Assembly: GCF_900112065.1 (NCBI RefSeq)
Contig: NZ_FOKE01000001.1
Location: forward strand, 388,828 to 452,827
DNA from: Cohnella sp. OV330
GTDB taxonomy: Bacteria; Bacillota; Bacilli; Paenibacillales; Paenibacillaceae
Reading direction: 5' to 3'
DNA: 64,000 bases
Part shown: positions 44,760-53,402 of the stretch, piece after piece
Layout: every line of letters begins with the position of its first letter
Position numbering within the stretch: the stretch's first letter is position 1
The notes under the pieces: generated by a model
Told to the model about the DNA's origin: nothing
Databases searched by the model: none
Seen by the model: the letters and a program-made list of their open reading frames with translations, nothing else
Translations under genes and position numbers: made by a program

Positions 44760-46364
44760 TTAAGCGTCCGCCGACTCATAATCGAACCAGTCGAAGTCCG
44801 CGTAGTTGTCGTTGTCCATCTCTCGGGCTGCCCCGCTACCTGACTCGCTTCCCGCCGCGTACATGCCGATGTAGGCGCCGGTGAATCCGCCCGCAATATC
44901 GGTGCTCAGCAGCGTGCCGTCGGCGTCCCCGAGCAGCGTCCGCCACTCCGATGCGCCCGGCTCCCGCCAGCTGAACGCGTACCGCTGGCCGTCCGCCGAC
45001 GCGCGCAGCTCCAATGCGTCGCCCGCGAACGGGGCCGACGCCAGCACCGTCTCTTCGCCGCGACGCCGCTGCGTCAGCCGCAGCTCCGTACTCGCTTCCG
45101 GGCCGCCGCCGAACCTGCCGTACGTGAAGCGGAACTGGTTGTCCGCGTTCTGCAGCAGCACGAGCCCGGCCTCATCGCCTTCGGCCTTCGGCGCGAAGCG
45201 CATCGCGGTCGCTGCCGCGAACGACATATGCTGCTGCCTGCGGCCCACGAACGCGGGGTTGTCGTCCCGCGCGATCGACGCCGGCTTCAGCTGAAGTCGC
45301 AGCGCGCCCGGCTGCGCCTCGAGGCTCCAGAAGTCGCCGCGCGGCGTGCGGATAAAGTTCCAGCACGGCGCGAGCGCCGGCGCGTCGAAGTCGTCCCGCA
45401 CCGCGGCCTCCGGCCAAGGCGTCCACGGCAGATCGGGCGCTTCGCCTTCCAGCTCCACGACCCCTTTGCCCGGATTGACGACCGGCCATCCGTCCTCCCA
45501 AGCGACGGGCACGAGGAACGTTTCCCGTCCGAGATTGCGGTAGTAGCCGCCGTAGGGACGGGACGCAAGGCAAGCCATCCACCAATCTCCTTTTTGCGTC
45601 TCGATGAGCTCGCCGTGGCCGACGTTCACGATCGGATAGCCGCGGCCCAGATGGCGATGCGTCAGAATCGGATTGCCTTTATACCCTTCGAACGGTCCGG
45701 TCGGCGAGTCGCTGCGCGCGATCGTGATCGCATGCGTATGGCCCGTGCCGCCCTCGGCGATCGTCAGGTAGTACATGCCGCCGATCTTGTACAAATGCGG
45801 CCCTTCCTGGGCATGCGCCACCTTGAGCGCGCCTCGCCACAGGCTGACCTTCGGTCCGACGAGCCGCCCTCTCGCGAGATCCAGCTCCTGCAGCCAGATG
45901 TCCATTTCCTTGGCATACTGCTGGCCCTCGGAAGGGCGCCGATTGCCCGTATAGTAGACTTTGCCGTCGTCGTCGAACAGCAGCGACGGGTCGATGCCCG
46001 GCGCGTCGTCCAGCCAGACCGGATCGGACCAACTGCCCGCCGGATCGGTCGCCGTGACGTAAAAGTTGCGGCATTCGAGGTCATTGGCGACGAACGTCGT
46101 GATCATATAGAACACGCCGTCATGATAACGAATCGTAGGCGCCCAGATGCCTTTGGATGGCATCGCGCCGTCCAGGTCCAGCTGGGACGGGCGGTCGAGC
46201 ACATGGCAGAGCTGGCGCCAGTGGACCAGATCCTTGCTGTGGAAGATCGGCACCCCCGGGAAATACTCGAAGCTCGAGGTGACCAGGTAATAGTCGTCGC
46301 CGACGCGAACGGCCGACGGATCCGGATAAAATCCGGGCAAAACGGGATTGCGGAACGTGCGCAT
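44760..46364 (-). CDS. GH43 glycoside hydrolase
   Basis: About 534 residues. The catalytic domain starts FRNPVLPGFYPDPSAVRVGD (base Asp near 15) and continues with KGIWAPTIRYHDGVFYMITT and the region AQEGPHLYKIGGMYYLTIAE (acid Glu). A C-terminal beta-sandwich of about 200 residues (GH43 C2/DUF1349-like) follows, as in beta-xylosidase/alpha-arabinofuranosidase subfamilies. No signal peptide. ATG 46364 has GGAGG upstream. First gene of an operon with GH28 and divergent from the YesN-type regulator. Confidence 0.9.
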   Translation of the reverse strand: MRTFRNPVLPGFYPDPSAVRVGDDYYLVTSSFEYFPGVPIFHSKDLVHWRQLCHVLDRPSQLDLDGAMPSKGIWAPTIRYHDGVFYMITTFVANDLECRNFYVTATDPAGSWSDPVWLDDAPGIDPSLLFDDDGKVYYTGNRRPSEGQQYAKEMDIWLQELDLARGRLVGPKVSLWRGALKVAHAQEGPHLYKIGGMYYLTIAEGGTGHTHAITIARSDSPTGPFEGYKGNPILTHRHLGRGYPIVNVGHGELIETQKGDWWMACLASRPYGGYYRNLGRETFLVPVAWEDGWPVVNPGKGVVELEGEAPDLPWTPWPEAAVRDDFDAPALAPCWNFIRTPRGDFWSLEAQPGALRLQLKPASIARDDNPAFVGRRQQHMSFAAATAMRFAPKAEGDEAGLVLLQNADNQFRFTYGRFGGGPEASTELRLTQRRRGEETVLASAPFAGDALELRASADGQRYAFSWREPGASEWRTLLGDADGTLLSTDIAGGFTGAYIGMYAAGSESGSGAAREMDNDNYADFDWFDYESADA

Positions 46365-46560
46365 GCTGCGGCCTCCATTGCCTGACGTTGAAAGAAGCAG
46401 CTTCAGTATAGTTGATGAAAACGTTAAAATATTGGCATTGCCGTGCTCATTTTTGAATTTTTTATACTTCCTTGTCCTAGACCGCCACTTTACCATGCAA
46501 TAGACGGTTAACATTCTCCGCATCTTCCTTTATAGTAAGTCTACAAAGGAGCGAATGGTA

Positions 46561-48828
46561 ATGAACGGGGAAAGACGGCTAAAAATCCGGTTTTTTATGA
46601 GCTTGACGTTAATCTCGATCTGTTCGGTGCTCGTGCTGGCTACCGCCCTTTTCTTCTGGTTCCGCGGCAAGACGATCGATTACGTCAACAAAGCCAACGA
46701 TAGCGTCCTGTTGAACACGGAGACGGTGTTCGCCAAATATATGGATTCGGTGCAAAACTATACGCTCGCCTTCTATCGCCACCCGAACATCAACTCGGTC
46801 ATGCAGAGCGGCGACAGCAGCTGGAGCGACCAGCTGTTCAGCGCGCTCAGCCAGATCAAGGGAACGCTCACCGTCAACCCTTATCTTGAAAACGCTTATA
46901 TCATGGGCGCTAACGGCCCGGTCATGATGTTCGAGAACAATCCGCTGAGCAAGGCGTCGAAGCAGGAGCTGTTCGAACGCATCCGGGACGGCTTGATCAA
47001 AAATTCGCCTTTCTTATGGACCGCGACGCTCAACAACGGCGACAAGGAAACCGTCATGATGACGTATTACAACGACAAAGTGTACGCGAACAGCGAATAC
47101 ACCGGCGCCATCGCCATCTCGACCAATCTGAGCAAGCTTCAGGAGAACATCTTCTCGGATGTCGCGGACAGCGATACGCACTATGCCGTGCTGAGCCCCG
47201 AAGGCGCCGTGCTGATGCAAAGCGGTCCGCCCGGCGACGACTACGACGATGCGTTGCTGAAGCGCATCGTCGGCGGGCGCAGCGCTTCCGGCACGCTGGT
47301 CTGGAAGCCGGATCGCGGCCCCAAGCAGCTGATCACGTATCGCCTGGCTGCCAAACAGGGGCTCTGGTATCTCTCGGAGACGTCCTACCGCAACAGCATT
47401 CGCGACATCTCCAATGCCCTGGTGCTCTTGATCGCGCTGTGCGTCGTCCTCGCGGCCGCAGCGGCGGGCGTGGCGGCATTTGTCTCGCATCGCATGTACA
47501 AGCCGATCGGCGCGCTGTTCGGCAATATCCGCAGCCTGTCGGGCGATCGTCCCGCCTTCGCGGGCGCCGGTGGCTTCGAGGAAGCGAACCAAGAGCTGGA
47601 GCGGATCGCCGGCCGGTTCGGCGAGCTCAAGCGCGAGAACGAAGACAGCGCGCTGCTGTCCTGGCTCACCACGCCGTACCGCTCGGGCGAAGCGGTGCCG
47701 TCAGCGCTGCCGCTGCTGAAAAGCGGCGGTCCCGGCAGCGCGGCCTTCTGCGTCGCGGTGCTGCGGCTGGAAGAGCGCATCGGCGAGGGCGAGACGATGA
47801 ACGACGCCGAGCGGATGGCACGGCTGCGGGATCTGCCGCGGGCCGTCGAAGCGCTGTTCGAAGGCGCCAGCGCGTGCCGTGGCTTCTTCCCGCACCCGGG
47901 GACGGCCGTGCTGATCGTCAGCGAAGCGCGCGAAGGCAGCTTCGGCGATCAAGGCATCGCCCGCGAGCGCTGGGAGCAGCTCGAGCAGCTGGTCCGCGCT
48001 TGGCCGGGGACGCAAGGCGCGCTTGGCGTCAGCCGGCTGTCCGCCGACTCTTCTCAATTGAAGGCGCTATACGAGGAAGCCCGTGACTGCCTGCAGTACA
48101 TGAAGTTCCAGTACCGGACGCCGATTGTCTACGCGGAGGACGCCGCGCAGCTAACGGACGCGCCGATGCCGGAACAGACGCTAGAGGCCGTGCTGCAGGT
48201 GGTCCGCGACCAGAAGCACGAGCTGATCCCGCGCGCGGTGGAGCGCGTGCTCGCCGAAGCCGGCGGCTATCGCGCCGAGCAAGCTACGATCGCGCTGTCG
48301 CGGATCGCTTCGGATCTGTCCGGCATCGCCGAGACCGGCGCGGCCGGCGGCATCCCGCGGCACGCGGACTTCCTCGAGCTGTACCAGCGCATCTGGAGCT
48401 TCGCCGGCTACGAAGAACTAAGAGCCTGGCTCGAGCAGCTGAGTTTCAGAGCCTACGAAAAATTAAAGGAACGCAACGCCGTGCAGACGCGGGATGTCGC
48501 CGGAGAAGCCATCGCCCATATCCGCAAGCACTTCGCCGATCCGATGCTGTCGCTGAACGCCCTGGCGGACAAACTCGCGATCAGCCCGCCGTACCTCAGC
48601 CGCTTGATCACCGAATCGACCGGCAGCAGCTTTCCCGACTTCGTCAACCTCGTCCGGCTGGAGCATGCGCGCTCCCTGCTCGTGGACGAGCTCGAGCTGG
48701 ACATCCGCACCGTCGCGGAGCGGTCGGGCTACGGCAGCAGCACGTACTTCACGACCTTGTTCAAAAAGCGGTACGGCATGACGCCGACGAAGTGGCGGCT
48801 CAACCATATCGTGCAGCAGAGCGAATGA
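46561..48828 (+). CDS. Membrane-bound AraC-family sensor-regulator (YesN/YtdP type)
   Basis: About 755 residues. A first membrane segment (about 10-34), an extracytoplasmic sensor of about 240 residues, a second segment near 284-305 (ALVLLIALCVVLAAAAAGVA), a cytoplasmic linker, and a C-terminal AraC domain (MLSLNALADKLAISPPYLSR, then VAERSGYGSSTYFTTLFKKR). This is the layout of Paenibacillus regulators standing beside LplB/YtcP-type ABC transporters. It should sense the sugar outside and activate the transporter genes downstream. ATG 46561 has GGAG nine bases upstream; ATG 46555 is too close. Confidence 0.9.
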   Translation: MNGERRLKIRFFMSLTLISICSVLVLATALFFWFRGKTIDYVNKANDSVLLNTETVFAKYMDSVQNYTLAFYRHPNINSVMQSGDSSWSDQLFSALSQIKGTLTVNPYLENAYIMGANGPVMMFENNPLSKASKQELFERIRDGLIKNSPFLWTATLNNGDKETVMMTYYNDKVYANSEYTGAIAISTNLSKLQENIFSDVADSDTHYAVLSPEGAVLMQSGPPGDDYDDALLKRIVGGRSASGTLVWKPDRGPKQLITYRLAAKQGLWYLSETSYRNSIRDISNALVLLIALCVVLAAAAAGVAAFVSHRMYKPIGALFGNIRSLSGDRPAFAGAGGFEEANQELERIAGRFGELKRENEDSALLSWLTTPYRSGEAVPSALPLLKSGGPGSAAFCVAVLRLEERIGEGETMNDAERMARLRDLPRAVEALFEGASACRGFFPHPGTAVLIVSEAREGSFGDQGIARERWEQLEQLVRAWPGTQGALGVSRLSADSSQLKALYEEARDCLQYMKFQYRTPIVYAEDAAQLTDAPMPEQTLEAVLQVVRDQKHELIPRAVERVLAEAGGYRAEQATIALSRIASDLSGIAETGAAGGIPRHADFLELYQRIWSFAGYEELRAWLEQLSFRAYEKLKERNAVQTRDVAGEAIAHIRKHFADPMLSLNALADKLAISPPYLSRLITESTGSSFPDFVNLVRLEHARSLLVDELELDIRTVAERSGYGSSTYFTTLFKKRYGMTPTKWRLNHIVQQSE

Positions 48829-48848
48829 CCGCAAGCCCCGATTGATCG

Positions 48849-48890
48849 AAAGCCCCGCATCCGCGCCGGATCCGGGCTTTTCGTTTTTTT
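48849..48890 (+). terminator. Terminator after YesN-type regulator
   Basis: AAAGCCC (48849-48855) pairs with GGGCTTT (48874-48880), followed by TCGTTTTTTTT. Confidence 0.85.
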
Positions 48891-48893
48891 TGA

Positions 48894-48963
48894 GGGATTT
48901 CAGTTTTTTGAAGGCGGGCTTCGCGCCGGTTTTTTAAGCGATTTCATTTCTTTGAGATGGCGC
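48894..48963 (+). promoter_or_regulatory. Pair of direct repeats upstream of permease gene
   Basis: Two copies of a motif (G)NGATTTCA-N-TTT(C/T)TTGA lie at 48894-48918 and 48936-48963, with their TTTCA cores 44 bp apart. A similar pair precedes the solute-binding gene at 50953. They are candidate binding sites for the YesN-type regulator. The second copy includes TTGAGA. Confidence 0.5.
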
Positions 48964-49071
48964 TTTGGCGCCAGGGTGAATAAGCTTGGGTCAGTAAGCG
49001 CTTTCGGTCCACGCATCGATGCGAAGCTGCTTGAGCACCATCCACCAACGCAGGACAAGGAGTGAATCTTG

Positions 49072-50028
49072 ATGACGGAAAAAGCTTATCCGACGCCCAA
49101 GGCGCAAGGGCGAAGCAAATGGCTGCGATCGCTGCGCAACGACAGCTCGCTGTTCCTGCTGGCGCTGCCCGGCGTGATCGCGCTGATCCTGTTCGCCTAT
49201 TTGCCGATGAGCGGGCTCATCCTCGTGTTCAAAAATTACAATTTTAACGGCGGCATCTTCGGAAGTCCCTGGGCGGGCTTCGACAACTTCGACTTCTTCT
49301 TCTCGAGCATAGACAGCGCCATCCGGGCGACCCGCAATACGGTCATGCTGAACGTGCTGTACATGCTGACCGGCACCTTCTTCTCGGTTGCGCTCGCCAT
49401 CGCGCTGAACGAGCTGCGGAGCAAAGGCTATATCAAAATTACGCAGAGCGTCATGTTCTTCCCTTACTTTATCTCGTGGATCGTCATCGGCGCGATCCTG
49501 TTCTCCCTGCTCGACTTCGAAAAGGGGATCGTCAACCGCATGCTCGAAGGCATCGGCATGCAGCCGGTCGACTGGTACGCGCATCCATGGCTCTTCGTCG
49601 TCGTCCTCGTGCTGGCGAACATCTGGAAAAGCGCGGGCCACGGCGCCATCATCTACTACGCGGTGCTCCAAGGCGTCGATACGTCCTACTATGAGGCGGC
49701 CCGCATCGACGGCGCGTCCCGGTGGCAGCTCATCACGAAGATCACGCTTCCGATGCTGATTCCTTCTATAATATTGCTCACGCTGCTGAGCATCGGCGGC
49801 ATGCTGAAGGGCGACCTCAGCATGATCATGGGCGTCACCTTCCTCAATCCGCTGCTGCTGCCGACGACCGACATCATCGACGTCTTCGTGTACCGCACCG
49901 CGATCCGCTCCGGCGAGTTCGGCTTCGCTTCGGCGATCACGCTTTATCAATCCGTGTTCGGGCTCCTGCTCGTGCTGATCGCCAACAAGCTGGCCGGCTG
50001 GTACGACAGAGACAGCAAACTATTTTAG
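49072..50028 (+). CDS. Sugar ABC transporter permease (LplB-like)
   Basis: 318 residues with six predicted membrane segments and the EAA loop YYEAARIDGASRWQLITKIT near residue 200, where the ATPase docks. The N-terminal cytoplasmic stretch is basic. It belongs to the carbohydrate uptake class-1 family that usually works with a YtcP-like partner and a binding lipoprotein, both present here. No ATPase gene is in the locus, so a shared MsmX-type ATPase is likely. ATG 49072 follows GGAG. Confidence 0.93.
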   Translation: MTEKAYPTPKAQGRSKWLRSLRNDSSLFLLALPGVIALILFAYLPMSGLILVFKNYNFNGGIFGSPWAGFDNFDFFFSSIDSAIRATRNTVMLNVLYMLTGTFFSVALAIALNELRSKGYIKITQSVMFFPYFISWIVIGAILFSLLDFEKGIVNRMLEGIGMQPVDWYAHPWLFVVVLVLANIWKSAGHGAIIYYAVLQGVDTSYYEAARIDGASRWQLITKITLPMLIPSIILLTLLSIGGMLKGDLSMIMGVTFLNPLLLPTTDIIDVFVYRTAIRSGEFGFASAITLYQSVFGLLLVLIANKLAGWYDRDSKLF

Positions 50029-50040
50029 GAGGGACGCGTC

Positions 50041-50925
50041 ATGGCCATTCGGGAAAATCGAACGCTGCTGATTTTTTTCTACGTATTCATCGGCGTGTTC
50101 GCCGCCATCTGCTTAATCCCGTTCATCCTCGCGGTATCGGGCTCGCTCTCGTCGGAGGCGAAGATCGCGGCGAACGGCTACTCCTTTTTGCCGCAGGGCT
50201 TAACGCTGGATACTTATAAATTCATGTTCGGCTCCAAATCGGACGAGATCATCCGCGGTTACTTAAACTCGGCGAGTATAACGGTGCTGGGTACCGTGTC
50301 CGCCGTGCTCGTCACGTCCGCCTACGCCTACGTCATCACCGCCAAAGGCTTCCGCTTCCGGGGCGCCTTCGCCTTCTTCGCCTACTTCACGATGCTGTTC
50401 AGCGGGGGGACGCTCCCCTGGTACATTTTGACGACCAAGTACTATCACCTGAACGATACGCTGGCGGGGCTGTTCGTCCCGTATCTGCTCAACGTGTTCC
50501 TCATGTACCTGCAGGCCAACTACTTTAAAAGCATCCCGCACGAGGTCGTCGAGTCGGCGCAGATCGACGGGGCGGGGCATTACCTGATCTTCTTCCGCAT
50601 CATGCTGCCGCTCGGCCGCGTCGGACTCGTCACCATCTCGCTCTTCTACGCGCTGCAGTTCTGGAACGACTTTTTCCTCCCGCTCATGCTCGTGACGGAC
50701 GAAAAGCTGTTTACGATCCAGTACATGATGTACTATATGATGGCTAACATTCAATTTCTGGCTTCGGGGAATGCTTCAAGGATCAGCGGCGCCCTCATCG
50801 CGCCTCCGCTCGAGACGGCCAAGCTTGCCATGACCTGCCTCACCGTGCTGCCGATCGCGATCCTGTATCCGTTCCTGCAGCGCTACTTCGTCCGAGGCAT
50901 CGTCGTCGGCTCCGTCAAAGGCTGA
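50041..50925 (+). CDS. Sugar ABC transporter permease (YtcP-like)
   Basis: 294 residues, six membrane segments, EAA loop VVESAQIDGAGHYLIFFRIM near residue 175. It starts 12 bp after the first permease gene with AGGAGG in between, so the two are translated from one message and form a heterodimeric channel. The C-terminus FVRGIVVGSVKG is the usual end for this family. Confidence 0.93.
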   Translation: MAIRENRTLLIFFYVFIGVFAAICLIPFILAVSGSLSSEAKIAANGYSFLPQGLTLDTYKFMFGSKSDEIIRGYLNSASITVLGTVSAVLVTSAYAYVITAKGFRFRGAFAFFAYFTMLFSGGTLPWYILTTKYYHLNDTLAGLFVPYLLNVFLMYLQANYFKSIPHEVVESAQIDGAGHYLIFFRIMLPLGRVGLVTISLFYALQFWNDFFLPLMLVTDEKLFTIQYMMYYMMANIQFLASGNASRISGALIAPPLETAKLAMTCLTVLPIAILYPFLQRYFVRGIVVGSVKG

Positions 50926-50952
50926 TCGCGGATGGCGCTATTCATAAAAATA

Positions 50953-51024
50953 AAGCGATTTCAGGTTTTTTAAGCCCTTCAATCCGTTGATTTTTAACGC
51001 TTTTCACTTTCTTGAGATAGCGGC
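50953..51024 (+). promoter_or_regulatory. Pair of direct repeats upstream of solute-binding gene
   Basis: Two copies (50953-50977 and 50996-51024) of the motif seen at 48894, with TTTCA cores 43 bp apart. The second contains TTTCTTGAGATAGCG, nearly the same as TTTCTTTGAGATGGCG upstream of the permease gene. Confidence 0.5.
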
Positions 51025-51031
51025 GGCGGAG

Positions 51032-51046
51032 ATGTAAACGTATTCT
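51032..51046 (+). promoter_or_regulatory. Catabolite-response element (cre) candidate
   Basis: ATGTAAACGTATTCT matches all fixed positions of the cre consensus WTGNAANCGNWNNCW. It lies about 48 bp upstream of the solute-binding gene start, so CcpA repression by preferred sugars is likely. Confidence 0.6.
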
Positions 51047-51093
51047 GAAATCGCTTACCGAAACGCCAAAAAACATTTCTGGAGGTCATGTTT

Positions 51094-52671
51094 ATGGTAC
51101 GTCGCAATACTTTTGGGGCCTTGCTCGCCCTCGTCTTCACCCTCACGCTCGTCTTGTCCGCCTGCAGCTCCAAATCGAATGAAGGAGGTGCGGCGGAATC
51201 AAGCTCGCCCGCAGCAGCTTCGTCCGGCGCGGCGTCTACCGCGGCTTCATCGTCCGACGCGAACGATGCGTCCAAAGCCGACTTTTCCGAACCGGTCAAG
51301 CTGAAGCTCTTGTTCTACACGGGGCAGTCCAAGCGCATGGCCGAGCTCGCCAGCAATGAACTGAAGGATCTCGTTAAGAAAGAAATTAACGCCGAGATCG
51401 AATACGTCTACTTGCCTTGGTCCGAATACGGCGGCGGCAAGACTGACCTGATGCTGTCGTCCGGCGAAGAGTTCGCCGCGTATACGGACATCAACTATTT
51501 GTCCAAATCCGTATCCAAGGGCTTGTATGCGGACTTGACGCCGTACGTCGATACGTATGCGCCGGATCTGAAGAGCAACGTCGCGGCCGCTTCGTTCGAT
51601 GCCTTCAAGCAGAACGGCAAGCAGTACGCGATTCCCGTCGGCAACCGAGCCAGCTCGGCCGCCTTCTACAGCGTCATGGTCCGCCAGGATCTGCTAGAGG
51701 AAGTCGGCATGACGACGATCGGCTCGCTCGCGGATCTGGAGCAGTACTACGACAAAGTGCACGCCAAGTACCCGGATATGATCGGCTTCGCCTCGACGGA
51801 CGCCACCTACATGCTGATGTACGAATACACCGACCAGAACCTGAACTGGATCAACAACTTCATCGCGGTCAACGAAGCCGCCCAAGACGACAAGCTCATC
51901 AGCTGGTACGAAACGCCTGAGTTCAAGAAATACGCCGGCCTGATGAACGGCTGGTACAAGAAAGGCATCATTCCGAAGTACGCCGTCACGAACCAGCCGC
52001 AGTTGATGTCCGACTGGAACGCGGGCAAGGCGATGTTCTTCCCGGGCACGGCGACCCGTCCGATCGAAGGCATCGCGGGCATCACGAAGGCGGTGCCGAC
52101 GGCCAAACTGCAGAACTACTTCCTGAGCAAAAACGACCGTCCGAAGATCAGCCGCGGCACGTACAACACCGCTTACTTCGTCTCAGCCAACGCCAAGCAC
52201 CCCGAGCGTTACGTCGCCTTCTTCAACCTGCTGCAGAAAAACCAGGAGCTGTATGACCTGTTCACCTACGGCATCAAGGACAAGGACTACACGATCGACG
52301 AAAACGGACGCGTGACGAAGCTGACGTCCGACCTCTTCCTCGACGACTGGATGATGATGAACGACAAGTTCATGCGCTTCGAGAAGAGCGTGCCGGACGA
52401 CTTCATCGAGCAGTACAAGCATTGGGACGACGACGCGATCCTGTCCAAGACCGCAGGCTTCAACTTCGACAATACGGCGGTCAAAAACGAAGAGTCCAAG
52501 CTGAACGGCGTGTTCACCGAGTTCATCGCGCCGATCGCCAGCGGCTTCGTCGACTACGACACCTACTTCCCGAAGGCGCTCGACAAGCTGAAGGCGGCGG
52601 GGCTCGACAAGTACATCGCGGAGTATCAGAAGCAATTCTCGGCATGGTACGCCAATAAGCCGAAGTCTTAA
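51094..52671 (+). CDS. ABC transporter solute-binding lipoprotein
   Basis: About 525 residues. The lipoprotein signal ends at LVLSAC (Cys near 24), followed by a Ser/Ala-rich linker of about 40 residues and the two-lobed sugar-binding domain (VKLKLLFYTGQSKRMAELAS). The length fits the large LplA/YtcQ-type binding proteins that take oligosaccharides. ATG 51094 has GGAGG eight bases upstream; ATG 51088 is too close. It sits after the two permeases but has its own upstream region with repeats and a cre site, so it may be expressed more strongly than they are. Confidence 0.92.
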   Translation: MVRRNTFGALLALVFTLTLVLSACSSKSNEGGAAESSSPAAASSGAASTAASSSDANDASKADFSEPVKLKLLFYTGQSKRMAELASNELKDLVKKEINAEIEYVYLPWSEYGGGKTDLMLSSGEEFAAYTDINYLSKSVSKGLYADLTPYVDTYAPDLKSNVAAASFDAFKQNGKQYAIPVGNRASSAAFYSVMVRQDLLEEVGMTTIGSLADLEQYYDKVHAKYPDMIGFASTDATYMLMYEYTDQNLNWINNFIAVNEAAQDDKLISWYETPEFKKYAGLMNGWYKKGIIPKYAVTNQPQLMSDWNAGKAMFFPGTATRPIEGIAGITKAVPTAKLQNYFLSKNDRPKISRGTYNTAYFVSANAKHPERYVAFFNLLQKNQELYDLFTYGIKDKDYTIDENGRVTKLTSDLFLDDWMMMNDKFMRFEKSVPDDFIEQYKHWDDDAILSKTAGFNFDNTAVKNEESKLNGVFTEFIAPIASGFVDYDTYFPKALDKLKAAGLDKYIAEYQKQFSAWYANKPKS

Positions 52672-52721
52672 GTAGTCTGGATCAGCTCGAGCTGCGCCCT
52701 TCGGGGGGCGGCTCGGGCTGA

Positions 52722-53330
52722 AGTCGTCTCAGCCAGGACTTTCTGCGCCATTCGCGGGCGGCTTGGGTGAAAGTGTTCTCAGCCAGCACTTCTTGCACCA
52801 TTTGTGTCGCGGTTCGGGCTGGAGTAGTCTCAACTAGCACTTTCTGCACCATTTGTGGCGCGACTCTGGCGGAAGAAGTCTCATCCAGCACTTTCTGCAC
52901 CATCCACGACTTAGCTCTGGATAAAGTAGCTTCGTGTAGCGTTTCTTGGACCTCATGCGGCGCTGCTCGGGGTAAAGTAGCTTCGTGCAGAGTCACTTCG
53001 ACCGTCCGCGCCCGACTCTAGCTAAAGTAGCTTCATACAGCGTTTCTTGGACCTCATACGGCGCGGCTCGGGGTAAAGTAGCTTCGTGCAGAGTCACTTG
53101 GCCCATCCGCGCCCCGACACTAGCTAAAGTGACTTCGTGCAGCGTTACTTCGACTGTCCGCGCTCCGACTCTAGCTAAAGTGGCGCCGTACAGTGTTACT
53201 TCAACCATTCATGGTTTGACCCGCGCTCGAGTGGCGTTGTACAGCGTTACTTCGACTAATCACCCCGCGGCTCGGCAAATGTGGCGGCGTACAGCGTTAC
53301 TTGACCACTCACGAACGGCGCAGCACGGAC
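52722..53330. repeat. 51-bp tandem repeat array, twelve units
   Basis: Units begin near 52722, 52772, 52823, 52874, 52925, 52976, 53026, 53077, 53128, 53179, 53230 and 53280, mostly 51 bp apart and a few 50. Each starts AGT(A/G)G(C/T)(T/G)TC and continues with CAGCGTTACTTCGAC-like and GCTC(G/T)(A/G)G(C/G)TAA-like parts; neighbours are more alike than distant units. The minus strand reads a 17-residue repeat (TLHEATLPRAAP, EVQE), but the 50-bp units change the frame, so no continuous protein results. The array fills the gap between two convergent genes. No other gene is seen between 52672 and 53402. Confidence 0.85.
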
Positions 53331-53342
53331 ACTCAACGCAAA

Positions 53343-53385
53343 AAAACGCTCGTCCCGGGACTACCATCCCTGGTACGAGCGTTTT
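53343..53385. terminator. Terminator of the GH95 gene
   Basis: AAAACGCTCGT (53343-53353) pairs with ACGAGCGTTTT (53375-53385), with A/T-rich flanks on both sides, placed at the end of GH95 and beyond the repeat array. Confidence 0.9.
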
Positions 53386-53402
53386 CGTCATTCCTTCGCC
53401 GG

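Noticed and set aside
52722..53330. CRISPR array
   Set aside because: Units are contiguous, with no constant repeat alternating with unique spacers, and no cas genes are nearby.
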